This document shows, one piece after another, positions 50,961 through 58,761 of a stretch of 64,000 bases of DNA (position 1 is its first letter; the number at the start of each line of letters is the position of its first letter). The translations under genes and the position numbers were made by a program. Source of the stretch: Anaerofilum hominis (GTDB lineage: Bacteria > Bacillota > Clostridia > Oscillospirales > Ruminococcaceae); the NCBI RefSeq assembly GCF_014287275.1, contig NZ_JACONZ010000003.1, positions 248,001-312,000 of the forward strand. The letters are read 5' to 3'. The notes under the pieces are model-generated. The model was not told the DNA's origin. It did no database searches and saw nothing but the letters and a program-made list of their open reading frames with translations.

Positions 50961-51608
50961 ATGAAACAGAAAACTGTGGAATTTTATGAGGATTTTTTTG
51001 AGCGTCAGCCGCGGCTTGCGCCCCTGCGGAGCGCGGTGCTGGAAGCCGTGGGCCTGCTCACCGACACCTTTGCGGCCGGGGGCAAGCTGCTGCTGTGCGG
51101 CAACGGCGGCAGCTGCGCCGACTGCGACCACATCGCAGGCGAGCTGCTGAAAGGCTTTTTGCTGCGCCGCCCGGTGGAACAGGAGTTTGCCGACGCGATG
51201 AGGGCCGAGTTCGGCAAAGAGGGGACGGCCGTCGCGGCAAAGCTGCAGCGGGGACTGCCCGCCATCTCGCTCACCGCGCATGCCGCCGCCCTCTCCGCCT
51301 TTGCCAACGATGTGGACCCGGTGCTGGTCTACGCCCAGCAGGTGCTGGCCTACGGCGCGCCGGGAGACCTGCTGATCGGCATCAGCACCTCGGGCGGCGC
51401 GGCGAATGTGGCGGCGGCGGTGCAGACCGCCCGGGCGCTGGGCATCCCGTCCATCGGGCTGACCGGGCGGGACGGCGGCAGGCTGGCGCAGCTGGCCAGC
51501 CTGGCCCTGATCGCGCCCGAGCAGGAGACCTACCGCATCCAGGAATGTCATCTGGCCCTTTACCATCTGCTGTGCGGCGCGGTGGAGTACGAACTGTTTG
51601 ACGAATAA
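50961..51608 (+). CDS. GmhA-like sedoheptulose-7-phosphate isomerase (SIS domain)
   Basis: A 215-residue SIS-domain protein resembling phosphoheptose isomerase GmhA. It has FAAGGKLLLCGNGGSCADCDHIAGELLKGF (phosphate and substrate loop, about residues 40-68), LISIST-like LLIGISTSGGAANV (second phosphate loop), the catalytic-Glu/His region SLALIAPEQETYRIQECH, and the usual N-terminal helix. The start at 50961 has AGAAGGGAGAAG upstream. GmhA converts sedoheptulose 7-phosphate to D-glycero-D-manno-heptose 7-phosphate, the substrate of HldE kinases, which fits the kinase encoded at 47764. Lipopolysaccharide is not expected in a Gram-positive cell. Confidence 0.86.
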   Translation: MKQKTVEFYEDFFERQPRLAPLRSAVLEAVGLLTDTFAAGGKLLLCGNGGSCADCDHIAGELLKGFLLRRPVEQEFADAMRAEFGKEGTAVAAKLQRGLPAISLTAHAAALSAFANDVDPVLVYAQQVLAYGAPGDLLIGISTSGGAANVAAAVQTARALGIPSIGLTGRDGGRLAQLASLALIAPEQETYRIQECHLALYHLLCGAVEYELFDE

Positions 51609-51688
51609 GGTGAAAAGCGATACGCTAAGGAAAAGAGGTCCCGGGAGGCCCGGCGCTGCGCGCCGGAGGCGAAAGGGGGAAGAGTCCA

Positions 51689-53302
51689 ATGATCAAGGTC
51701 GTCGTTGCGGACGATGAGGAAAAGGTGTGCCGCCTGATCTGCAGTCTGGTGGATTGGTCGGCCTTTGAGATGGAGATCGTGGGCACGGCCCATAACGGGC
51801 TCGAGGCGCTGGAGCTGGTGGAGCGCCTCTCGCCGGACCTGATGGTCACCGACATCCGCATGCCGGGCTGCGACGGGCTGGAGCTGATCAGCCGCGCCAA
51901 GCAGCTGGATGAGCAGCTGGAGTTCATCATCATCAGCGGCTACCGGCATTTTGAGTACGCCCAGACCGCGATCAAGTACGGCGTGGGGGATTACCTGCTC
52001 AAACCCATCAAGCGGGAGGAGCTGTCCGCCACGCTGGAAAAGATGCGCGAGCGCTACCGCCACCGCACCGATCAGGTGTCAAAGGAAGAGCAGCTGCGGC
52101 TGCAGCTGCAAAGCGATATCGACAGGCTGCGCGCCGGCCTGTTCACCGGCCTGCTGCTGCAGCGCGAGCCGCCCGCCGAGGCGCTGGATCTGGACCGTCT
52201 CAATCAGGACTACCACTATGCCTTTCGGCCCGGGTGCTTTGAGGCGGTGGGGGTCAAGATCGACGGCGGCCATGAGCTGCTGACCTCCGGGGCTTTCAAG
52301 GTGCTGGAGGAAAAGCTCTCCCGCATCCTGCGGGGCCTGCTGCGCCCCGTCTGCACCGAGCTGGAATTCTGCTTTCAGGGCTCCCGCGTCTGGGGCGTGG
52401 TGAATTATGCGCCGCAGGATCGCCCGGCCGTGCGCCGCCAGCTGAAAGCGGCGCTGGATAAGATGAAGGTGCAGAAATCCTTTTTCCCCGAGCAGTTCAC
52501 CATCGGCCAGGGCCGGGTGGCCGACTCGCCCGCCGGGCTGCCCGCCTCGGTGGAGGACGTGCACCGGGCGCTGGACCAGCGCCTGGTAGAGGGGGCGGGC
52601 AAGCTGTTGGAGGCCCCGCCCCGGGCCGAGGGCTTCCCCCGCGGGCGCGAGCTGTTGGCCGACGTGAGCAAGGCGATGGAGGCCGGGCTGGAGATCCTGG
52701 ACCCGGCCCCGGTGCTGGGGGCGGTGCGGCTGCTGCGCGCCGACCTGCTGGCGTCTGAGACCGCCACCGGCGGCGAGGTGCTGTATCTGGCGGGCGAGGT
52801 GTGCAGCACCTTTGTGCTGCTGCTGCGCAACCTGCACTACGACCTGCCCGGGGCGGATGGATTTTTGGACGCGTTTCTGGCCCGGGCGGACCTGTGTTCC
52901 TCTGCGGAGCAGGTGTGGGACGAGCTGGAAGCGGCGGTGAGCGGGTCCCTGACTGCGCTCATCGAGCAGAAGCGGCAGGAGGATACCCGCCCCATCCGCA
53001 CCGCCAAGCAGTATATCCAGGAGCATGCGGGCGAGCCGCTCACCCTGGAAGAGGTGAGCGGGGTGGTGGGGTTCAACGCGTCCTATTTCAGCTCCCTGTT
53101 CAAAAAGGAGACCGGGCAGAATTTTGTGGAGTATCTGTCGGAGGTGCGCATGGAGCGGGCCAAGGAGCTGCTCAAGGAGACCAGCCTGCCGGTGTCTGAG
53201 ATCTGCGGGCGGGTGGGGTATTCCGACCTGAAATATTTCACCAAAAGCTTTAAAAAAGTGACCGGCATCAAGCCGGGGGAGTTTCGCAAGCTGTACTCCT
53301 GA
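51689..53302 (+). CDS. YesN-type response regulator (receiver plus AraC domain)
   Basis: A 537-residue response regulator. The receiver domain covers residues 1-125, with the phosphoacceptor Asp55 in LMVTDIRMPGCDG and acidic DDE at 8-10, and switch residues in FIIISGYRHFEYAQ and DYLLKPIKREE. A middle region of unknown fold (about 130-420) is followed by a C-terminal AraC-type DNA-binding domain (EEVSGVVGFNASYFSSLFKKETG, VSEICGRVGYSDLKYFTKSFKK). This YesN layout typically pairs with a LytS-type kinase to control sugar transport genes. The partner kinase follows after 28 bases. Confidence 0.93.
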   Translation: MIKVVVADDEEKVCRLICSLVDWSAFEMEIVGTAHNGLEALELVERLSPDLMVTDIRMPGCDGLELISRAKQLDEQLEFIIISGYRHFEYAQTAIKYGVGDYLLKPIKREELSATLEKMRERYRHRTDQVSKEEQLRLQLQSDIDRLRAGLFTGLLLQREPPAEALDLDRLNQDYHYAFRPGCFEAVGVKIDGGHELLTSGAFKVLEEKLSRILRGLLRPVCTELEFCFQGSRVWGVVNYAPQDRPAVRRQLKAALDKMKVQKSFFPEQFTIGQGRVADSPAGLPASVEDVHRALDQRLVEGAGKLLEAPPRAEGFPRGRELLADVSKAMEAGLEILDPAPVLGAVRLLRADLLASETATGGEVLYLAGEVCSTFVLLLRNLHYDLPGADGFLDAFLARADLCSSAEQVWDELEAAVSGSLTALIEQKRQEDTRPIRTAKQYIQEHAGEPLTLEEVSGVVGFNASYFSSLFKKETGQNFVEYLSEVRMERAKELLKETSLPVSEICGRVGYSDLKYFTKSFKKVTGIKPGEFRKLYS

Positions 53303-53330
53303 GGCGGAGGGAAAAGGGCGGTGCTGAGCA

Positions 53331-54359
53331 ATGAAAAACAGGGAGAAATATCTCTCCGGCAGGGTGCGCACGGCGCTGGCGGCGCTGCTGGCTTTCAGCG
53401 CGCTGCTGCTGGCGCTGCTGGCGGCGGCCTGCTTTTCCGCGCGGTGGCTGCTGTGGGCGCTGGCGCCCGCCGCGCTGCTCTACGCGGCGCTGATCGCGGG
53501 CGTGCGCCGCGGGCTGGCGGCGCCTTTCCGCGAGAGTGAAAAGATGATGGAGCTGTTTTCAGGCGGCTACACGCTGCAGGGGGTGTCGCAGCAGCGCTGT
53601 CCCATCAGCCCGGCCACCGAGGCGGCCTTTTCAAAGCTGCAGGAGTTTTTGACCACCAACGATCTGATCGGGGCGACCAAGCGCCAGGCCCAGTATCTGG
53701 CGCTGCAAAACCAGATCAACCCCCACTTTTTATACAACACGCTGGAGGGCATCCGCGGCGAGGCCATCGCCGCCGGCCTGGACACGGTGGCCCAGATGAC
53801 CGAGGCGCTGGCGACCTTTTTCCGCTACACCATCTCCAACCTGGAAAATCTGGTCACGCTGGAGGACGAGCTGGACAATATCGAAAACTATTTTCTCATC
53901 CAGCAGTACCGCTTCGGCGAGCGGCTGCAGCTGGAGGTCGTCTGCGACGAGGGCGACCGGGCCGAGCTGCTGCGCTGCCGCATCCCGAAGCTGACGCTGC
54001 AGCCCATTGTGGAGAACTCCATCGTGCACGGGGTGGAGCGTAAGATCGGCCGCGGAAACCTGCGCATCAAGCTGGAGGGCACGGCAAAGCGGCTCATCAT
54101 CACCGTGTCGGACGACGGCCTGGGCATGGAACAGCAGGCGCTGGACCAGCTCAACGGCCAGCTGGCCGTCACCCGGCTGGACTATGTGCGCGCGGACGCC
54201 GAGCGGCAGGGCGGCATCGCGCTGGTCAATGTGAACAACCGCATCAAGCTGCTGTTCGGCGAGCAGTACGGGCTGTGCATCTATTCCACCCCCGGCGTGG
54301 GCACCGACGTGGAGATCACACTGCCCCGCACCACCCGCGACGCGAAGGTGACGGGATGA
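53331..54359 (+). CDS. LytS/YesM-type sensor histidine kinase without an external sensor domain
   Basis: A 342-residue kinase of the His_kinase family. Two closely spaced membrane helices (about residues 14-34 and 39-57) leave almost no extracellular loop, so it cannot sense a ligand outside the cell by itself, unlike ordinary YesM kinases with a large external domain. The phosphoacceptor His132 is in QINPHFLYNTLEGIRGE; the ATPase domain shows LTLQPIVENSIVHGVE (N box) and VSDDGLGM (G box). It overlaps the degenerate ABC gene by four bases (ATGA). I infer that the signal comes from a partner, possibly that ABC-like protein or a binding protein. Confidence 0.9.
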   Translation: MKNREKYLSGRVRTALAALLAFSALLLALLAAACFSARWLLWALAPAALLYAALIAGVRRGLAAPFRESEKMMELFSGGYTLQGVSQQRCPISPATEAAFSKLQEFLTTNDLIGATKRQAQYLALQNQINPHFLYNTLEGIRGEAIAAGLDTVAQMTEALATFFRYTISNLENLVTLEDELDNIENYFLIQQYRFGERLQLEVVCDEGDRAELLRCRIPKLTLQPIVENSIVHGVERKIGRGNLRIKLEGTAKRLIITVSDDGLGMEQQALDQLNGQLAVTRLDYVRADAERQGGIALVNVNNRIKLLFGEQYGLCIYSTPGVGTDVEITLPRTTRDAKVTG

Positions 54360-55834
54360 AAGAAGAGATCCTGCGCATGGACCGGGTCACCCGCATCGTG
54401 GACGGCGTGACGCGGCTGGACAATTTCAGCCTGCATATCTTCCGGGGGGAGATCGTGGGCCTGCTGTCGATGAACGATCAGGGCCGGGACGACCTGGTGG
54501 AGCTGCTGCAGCAAAACCTGCCGCTGCACTACGGCTTTGTCTATTTTGGCGAGCGGCTGGTCAACAGCTACCAGAAAAGCCCCATGACGGAAAACCGGGT
54601 CTCGGTGATCGACCGGCGCAGGCGGCTGGTGGACGACCTGACCGTGGCGGACAACGTCTTTGTGCTGCGCCGGGGCTTTAAGAAGTATCTGGTGGAACCC
54701 CGGGTGCTGCGCGGACAGCTGGCGCAGTTTGTGGGCGAGCTGGACCTGCCCATCTCCGCAGACGAGCCGGTGTCCGAGCTGTCCGGCTATGAGCGCTGCG
54801 CGGTGGAGGTGCTCAAGGCGGTGATCGCGGGCACCCGCCTGATCGTGGTGCGGGAGATCAGCAACGTGCTGTCCGCCGCAGACCTGGAGCGCTTTCAAAA
54901 GCTGCTGCGCCACTATGCGGGACAGGGCTTTTCTTTCCTTTATATCTGTGCCCACCATGAGGAGGCCTTTCCGGTCTGCGACCGGGTGGCGGTGATGGAA
55001 AACGGCGGCATCGCGCTGAACCTGAACCGGCCGTTTCAGAACGACGAGGCCATCTGGCGGCGCTCGCTGGACTTCAGCCGCCCAGCCGGCCCCCCGCGCG
55101 AGCGCGCGGACCGGCAGCCGGTGGTTCGTCTGGACAGGGTCACCTGCGGCGCGATGCGGGCGCTCAGCTTTTCCCTCTGGCCGGGGGAGTGCCTGACCAT
55201 CCTGGACCGCAGCAACACCATCCTGACCGACCTGATGGCGCTGATGAACCGGGAGCGCCCGCCCGCCTCGGGCATGGTGCAGGTGGGCGGCGCGCCCCTG
55301 CGGCCCGGCCGGGGGCGGGAAAAGCCGGGACAGGAGCTGGGCTTCATCGGCGAGGACCCGGCGCACACCATGCTGTTCCCGGAGCTGAGCGCGCTGGACA
55401 ACCTCTGCTTCCTTGCCGACCGGCGGGACGGCCGCCTCTGGCGCAGCCCCGCCCTGCGGCGCAGCATTGCCCGGGAATACGAGCGCTTTCTGGGCGGCGC
55501 GGTCTATGAGCGGGATGTGGGCGCCCTCACCCATCAGCAGCGGTACGACCTGGTCTATTACCGCATGCACCTGTACCACCCGGGCGCGGTGTTCTGCATG
55601 CAGCCTTTTCTGGGCGCGGACATGTATCTGCGCCACCACATCATCGGGCTGCTGGAGATGCTGCGCGGGCGCGGGGTGGCGACGGTGCTGCTGTCGGTGA
55701 ATATCTCCGACAGCCTGTCGGTGGCCGACCGGCTGCTGGTGGTGGAGCAGGGGCGTCTGGTGCGCGAATACCGGCGCGAGGATTTTCACACCCTGAGCAA
55801 GCAGGAGGGCTATGACCCGCACCGCACCAAGTGA
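54356..55834 (+). CDS. Degenerate sugar-ABC ATP-binding protein coupled to the two-component system
   Basis: A 492-residue protein with the length and order of a duplicated RbsA/MglA-type sugar ABC ATPase, but with its catalytic motifs eroded. Where the intact paralogue at 58762 has ALLGENGAGKST, this one reads GLLSMNDQGRDDL: no Walker A lysine. The signature motif is LSGYERCAVEVLKA instead of LSGGNQQK. The Walker B region reads LIVVREISNVLS, without Asp-Glu. The second half is also degenerate (TILDRSNTILTDLM; ALTHQQRYDLVYYRM). It has no membrane helix. It is translationally coupled to the kinase gene. It is therefore probably a regulatory or sensory protein that keeps ABC-like folding for protein contacts, not a transporter motor. 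Confidence 0.78.
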   Translation: MKEEILRMDRVTRIVDGVTRLDNFSLHIFRGEIVGLLSMNDQGRDDLVELLQQNLPLHYGFVYFGERLVNSYQKSPMTENRVSVIDRRRRLVDDLTVADNVFVLRRGFKKYLVEPRVLRGQLAQFVGELDLPISADEPVSELSGYERCAVEVLKAVIAGTRLIVVREISNVLSAADLERFQKLLRHYAGQGFSFLYICAHHEEAFPVCDRVAVMENGGIALNLNRPFQNDEAIWRRSLDFSRPAGPPRERADRQPVVRLDRVTCGAMRALSFSLWPGECLTILDRSNTILTDLMALMNRERPPASGMVQVGGAPLRPGRGREKPGQELGFIGEDPAHTMLFPELSALDNLCFLADRRDGRLWRSPALRRSIAREYERFLGGAVYERDVGALTHQQRYDLVYYRMHLYHPGAVFCMQPFLGADMYLRHHIIGLLEMLRGRGVATVLLSVNISDSLSVADRLLVVEQGRLVREYRREDFHTLSKQEGYDPHRTK

Positions 55835-55901
55835 GGGGGGAAACGCCCGTAAAAAGAGAAACGGCGCCGCCGCAGAGGGCGGCCGGGCCGCAGAACAAAA
55901 A

Positions 55902-55927
55902 ACAGCCGCCTGGCGGCTGTTTTTTTA
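55902..55927 (+). terminator. Terminator after the two-component/ABC-like operon
   Basis: ACAGCCGCC (55902-55910) and GGCGGCTGT (55912-55920) pair around a tight loop, followed by TTTTTTT. Confidence 0.85.
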
Positions 55928-55959
55928 TGGGCGGGCGGGGCGGACCGCAGATTTGGGTT

Positions 55960-55988
55960 TTGGCTTTTTTGCCGGTGTTTGCTATAAT
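55960..55988 (+). promoter_or_regulatory. Promoter of the UvrA-like gene
   Basis: TTGGCT (55960-55965), 17 bases and TATAAT (55983-55988), 44 bases before the ATG at 56033. Confidence 0.7.
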
Positions 55989-56032
55989 GTCAGAACATCC
56001 GAGCCTGTACACACCTTATTAAAGGAGGGACC

Positions 56033-58510
56033 ATGGACCATATCCTGATCGAGGGCGCGCGCCAGGGCAACCTGAAAAACATCACTGTGGCGATCCCCAA
56101 AAACAAGCTCACCGTGCTTACCGGGGTATCCGGCAGCGGCAAGTCCACGCTGGCCATCGACCTGCTTTACAACGAGTGCCAGCGCCAGTATCTTGAGGCC
56201 ATGGCCTATCAGGGCATCCGCAAGCCGGAGGTGGACCGGGTGCGGGGCGCCTGCCCCGCCATCCAGATCGGGCAGGCGGGGGCCAACCGCAGCCCACGCT
56301 CCACGATGGGCACGGTCACCGGCATCACCACCGGCCTGCGCATGATCTTTGAAAAGCTCTGCCAGCGGGCCTGTCCCCTCTGCGGCGCGCTGATCCGCGC
56401 CGATCAGTGCCGCGAAGAGACCGAAAAAAGGAACGGGGAGTTCCGGGTCTATCAGTATTGCAGCAGCTGCGGCGGCCGCCTGGACAAACTCACCCGCAGC
56501 CATTTTTCTTTCAATACCCGCGAGGGCGCCTGCCCGGTCTGCCAGGGCCTGGGCCGCCTGCACCGGGTGGACGAGGCGGCGGTGCTGCGCGAAGATCTCC
56601 CGCTGGAGCAGGGCGCGGTGGCGTTTTGGCGTCACAGGTACGGCGAGTACCAGATCGGGCTTTATCGCGCGGCGCTGGAATACTACGGCCTGCCGCAGCC
56701 GGACAGGGACCTGCCGCTGGGACGATTTTCCGCGGCCCAGCGCGGTCTGCTGCTGCACGGCACCGGCGGCGAAGAGGCGCGGCGCCTGTTCCCGGATAAG
56801 GAGCCGCCGCGCACCGCCGCGCAGGGGCGGTTCGAGGGCGTATTTGCCACCCTCTGGCGCCGTCTGTCGGAAAAGGGCGGCGATCCTTTGGCTCTGGGAG
56901 ATTATTTTGTCTATGGACCCTGCCCGGCCTGCAAAGGCGAGCGGCTGGCCCCGGAGAGCCGCGCCGCCCAGGTGGCGGGCGTGCGGCTGCCGCAGCTGGC
57001 GGCCCTGCCGCTGGACGGTCTGCGGCGGTGGCTGGCAGGTCTCCGGGAGGGGTTGCCGCGGGACAGCCTGCTGCTGGCCGGGGATTATCTTGCCGACGCA
57101 GACACCAAGCTGCGGCGGCTGTGCCGGGTAGGGCTGGGTTATCTCACCCCGGACCGGCAGACGTCCACCCTGTCGGGCGGCGAAGCGCAGCGGCTGCGCC
57201 TCGCCGCGGCTCTGGACGCCGAGATCTCCGGCGTGCTCTACCTGCTGGACGAGCCCACCGTGGGCCTGCACCCCGCCGACACCGCGGGCCTGGTGGCCCT
57301 GCTCAGGGAGCTGCGCGATCTGGGCAATACGGTGGTGGTGATCGAGCACGACCCGGAGGTGATGCGGGCGGCGGACTGGCTGATCGATCTGGGCCCGGGG
57401 GCGGGCAGGCACGGCGGCGAGGTGGTGGGCCAGGGCAGCTGGGACAGCCTGCTGCGCCAGCCCGGCTCGGTCACCGGGGCATGGCTGGCCCGCGCCGGCG
57501 CGCCCTGTCCCCGCCGCACGCCGCGCCCCGGGGACGGCGGGAGCATCCTGCTGCGGGGGGTGACGCTGCACAACCTGAAAGAGGTGTCGCTGCGCCTGCC
57601 CACCGGATGCCTGACGGCGGTGACCGGGGTCTCGGGCAGCGGCAAGTCCACGCTGGTCTTTGACGTGCTGGCCCGCGCCGCCCAGGGGCTGCCGCACGCG
57701 GGCGAAGTGGAGGGCCTGCCCGGGCCCGGCGGCACGGTGCTGGCAGAGCAGGCGGCCATTGCGCGGCAGCGCCGGTCGGGGGTGGCCACCTATACTGGGC
57801 TGTACGACGGTATCCGGGCCCTGTTCGCCGCCAGCCCTGCGGCGAGGGCCGCAGGGCTCACGGCAAGGGACTTTTCTTTCAACGTCAGGGGAGGGCGCTG
57901 CGAGAGGTGCGAGGGTCTGGGCACGGTGACCAGCAATCTGCTGTTTTTTGAGGATGTGCAGGTGACCTGTCCGGCCTGCGGCGGCAGCCGTTTTGAGCGG
58001 CGGGTGCTGGACGCGCGCTGGCAAGGCCTGTCCATCGCCGACGTGCTGGCGCTGTCGGTGGAAGAGGCGCTGGCCGTGTTTGCCGGGCAGCCCAGGCTGC
58101 GCCGCGGGCTGGAGCTGCTGGACGAGGCGGGCCTCTCCTATCTGGAGCTGGGCCGGCCCCTGCCCACCCTCTCGGGCGGCGAGGCGCAGCGGCTGGGCCT
58201 GGCGCGGGAACTGATCGCCAGCCGGGGGGCCGGGGCGCTCTATCTGCTGGACGAGCCCACCGCCGGCCTGCACCCGCTGGACGTGGAGCGCTTTTTGAAG
58301 CTGCTGCACCGGCTGGTGGACGCGGGCGGCACCGTGATCGTGGTGGAGCACGACCGGCAGCTGATCCGGGAGGCGGACTGGGTGGTGGATCTGGGGCCGG
58401 GCGGCGGCGAGGACGGCGGCCGGGTGATCTTTGAGGGGCCCCCCGCCGCGCTGGCCGCCTGCCCGGCGTCGGTCACGGGGCGCTTTCTCGCCGCCGCCTG
58501 CCCCGGGTGA
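56033..58510 (+). CDS. UvrA-like excinuclease ABC subunit (short, class II)
   Basis: An 825-residue UvrA paralogue; canonical UvrA has about 940 residues. Both ATPase units are complete: first Walker A GVSGSGKST at about residues 33-41 and signature LSGGEAQRLRLAAAL with LLDEPTVGLHP; second Walker A GVSGSGKSTLVF, signature LSGGEAQRLGLAREL with LLDEPTAGLHP. Zinc-finger cysteines occur as CPLCGAL, CSSCGGR, CPVCQGLG, CPACKGER and CERCEGLG/CPACGGS. The UvrB-binding region seems shortened. Such short UvrA2 proteins occur beside the main UvrA and in some antibiotic producers protect against DNA-binding drugs. The start is set by AAAGGAGGG. Confidence 0.9.
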   Translation: MDHILIEGARQGNLKNITVAIPKNKLTVLTGVSGSGKSTLAIDLLYNECQRQYLEAMAYQGIRKPEVDRVRGACPAIQIGQAGANRSPRSTMGTVTGITTGLRMIFEKLCQRACPLCGALIRADQCREETEKRNGEFRVYQYCSSCGGRLDKLTRSHFSFNTREGACPVCQGLGRLHRVDEAAVLREDLPLEQGAVAFWRHRYGEYQIGLYRAALEYYGLPQPDRDLPLGRFSAAQRGLLLHGTGGEEARRLFPDKEPPRTAAQGRFEGVFATLWRRLSEKGGDPLALGDYFVYGPCPACKGERLAPESRAAQVAGVRLPQLAALPLDGLRRWLAGLREGLPRDSLLLAGDYLADADTKLRRLCRVGLGYLTPDRQTSTLSGGEAQRLRLAAALDAEISGVLYLLDEPTVGLHPADTAGLVALLRELRDLGNTVVVIEHDPEVMRAADWLIDLGPGAGRHGGEVVGQGSWDSLLRQPGSVTGAWLARAGAPCPRRTPRPGDGGSILLRGVTLHNLKEVSLRLPTGCLTAVTGVSGSGKSTLVFDVLARAAQGLPHAGEVEGLPGPGGTVLAEQAAIARQRRSGVATYTGLYDGIRALFAASPAARAAGLTARDFSFNVRGGRCERCEGLGTVTSNLLFFEDVQVTCPACGGSRFERRVLDARWQGLSIADVLALSVEEALAVFAGQPRLRRGLELLDEAGLSYLELGRPLPTLSGGEAQRLGLARELIASRGAGALYLLDEPTAGLHPLDVERFLKLLHRLVDAGGTVIVVEHDRQLIREADWVVDLGPGGGEDGGRVIFEGPPAALAACPASVTGRFLAAACPG

Positions 58511-58719
58511 GGGGGCGGCGGGCGGATAAAAAAGGGATCGGGGCGCTGTGTCCCCTTGCCGGGCAGGGGCGGGCACGGCGCTTTTTTTGTGAGACGGATT
58601 ATGGAATATATACAAAATGAAAATCGATCTATTGTAAAAAATGTCTTTTGCGCACAAAAACTTCAAAAAAATGCCCCCGTCCAGCCAAAGCTACTCCCCT
58701 ACCGATATTTTCCAGCGGA

Positions 58720-58728
58720 TGCTATACT
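58720..58728 (+). promoter_or_regulatory. Extended -10 promoter of the second ABC transporter operon
   Basis: TGCTATACT with the extended TG and -10 TATACT, 34 bases before the ATG at 58762; no good -35 box. Confidence 0.45.
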
Positions 58729-58761
58729 GAGACCGTAAAACGAAAGGCCGGTGAAGTGAGA

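Noticed and set aside
51689..55834. Defence system (toxin-antitoxin, CBASS, restriction-modification) anywhere in the window
   Set aside because: I looked for nuclease, methyltransferase, cyclase and HEPN/MNT pairs. The only candidates are repair proteins and a lone nucleotidyltransferase without a HEPN partner.
55982..58666. 894-codon minus-strand open frame opposite the UvrA-like gene
   Set aside because: Composition is antisense-like and UvrA motifs on the plus strand are complete.
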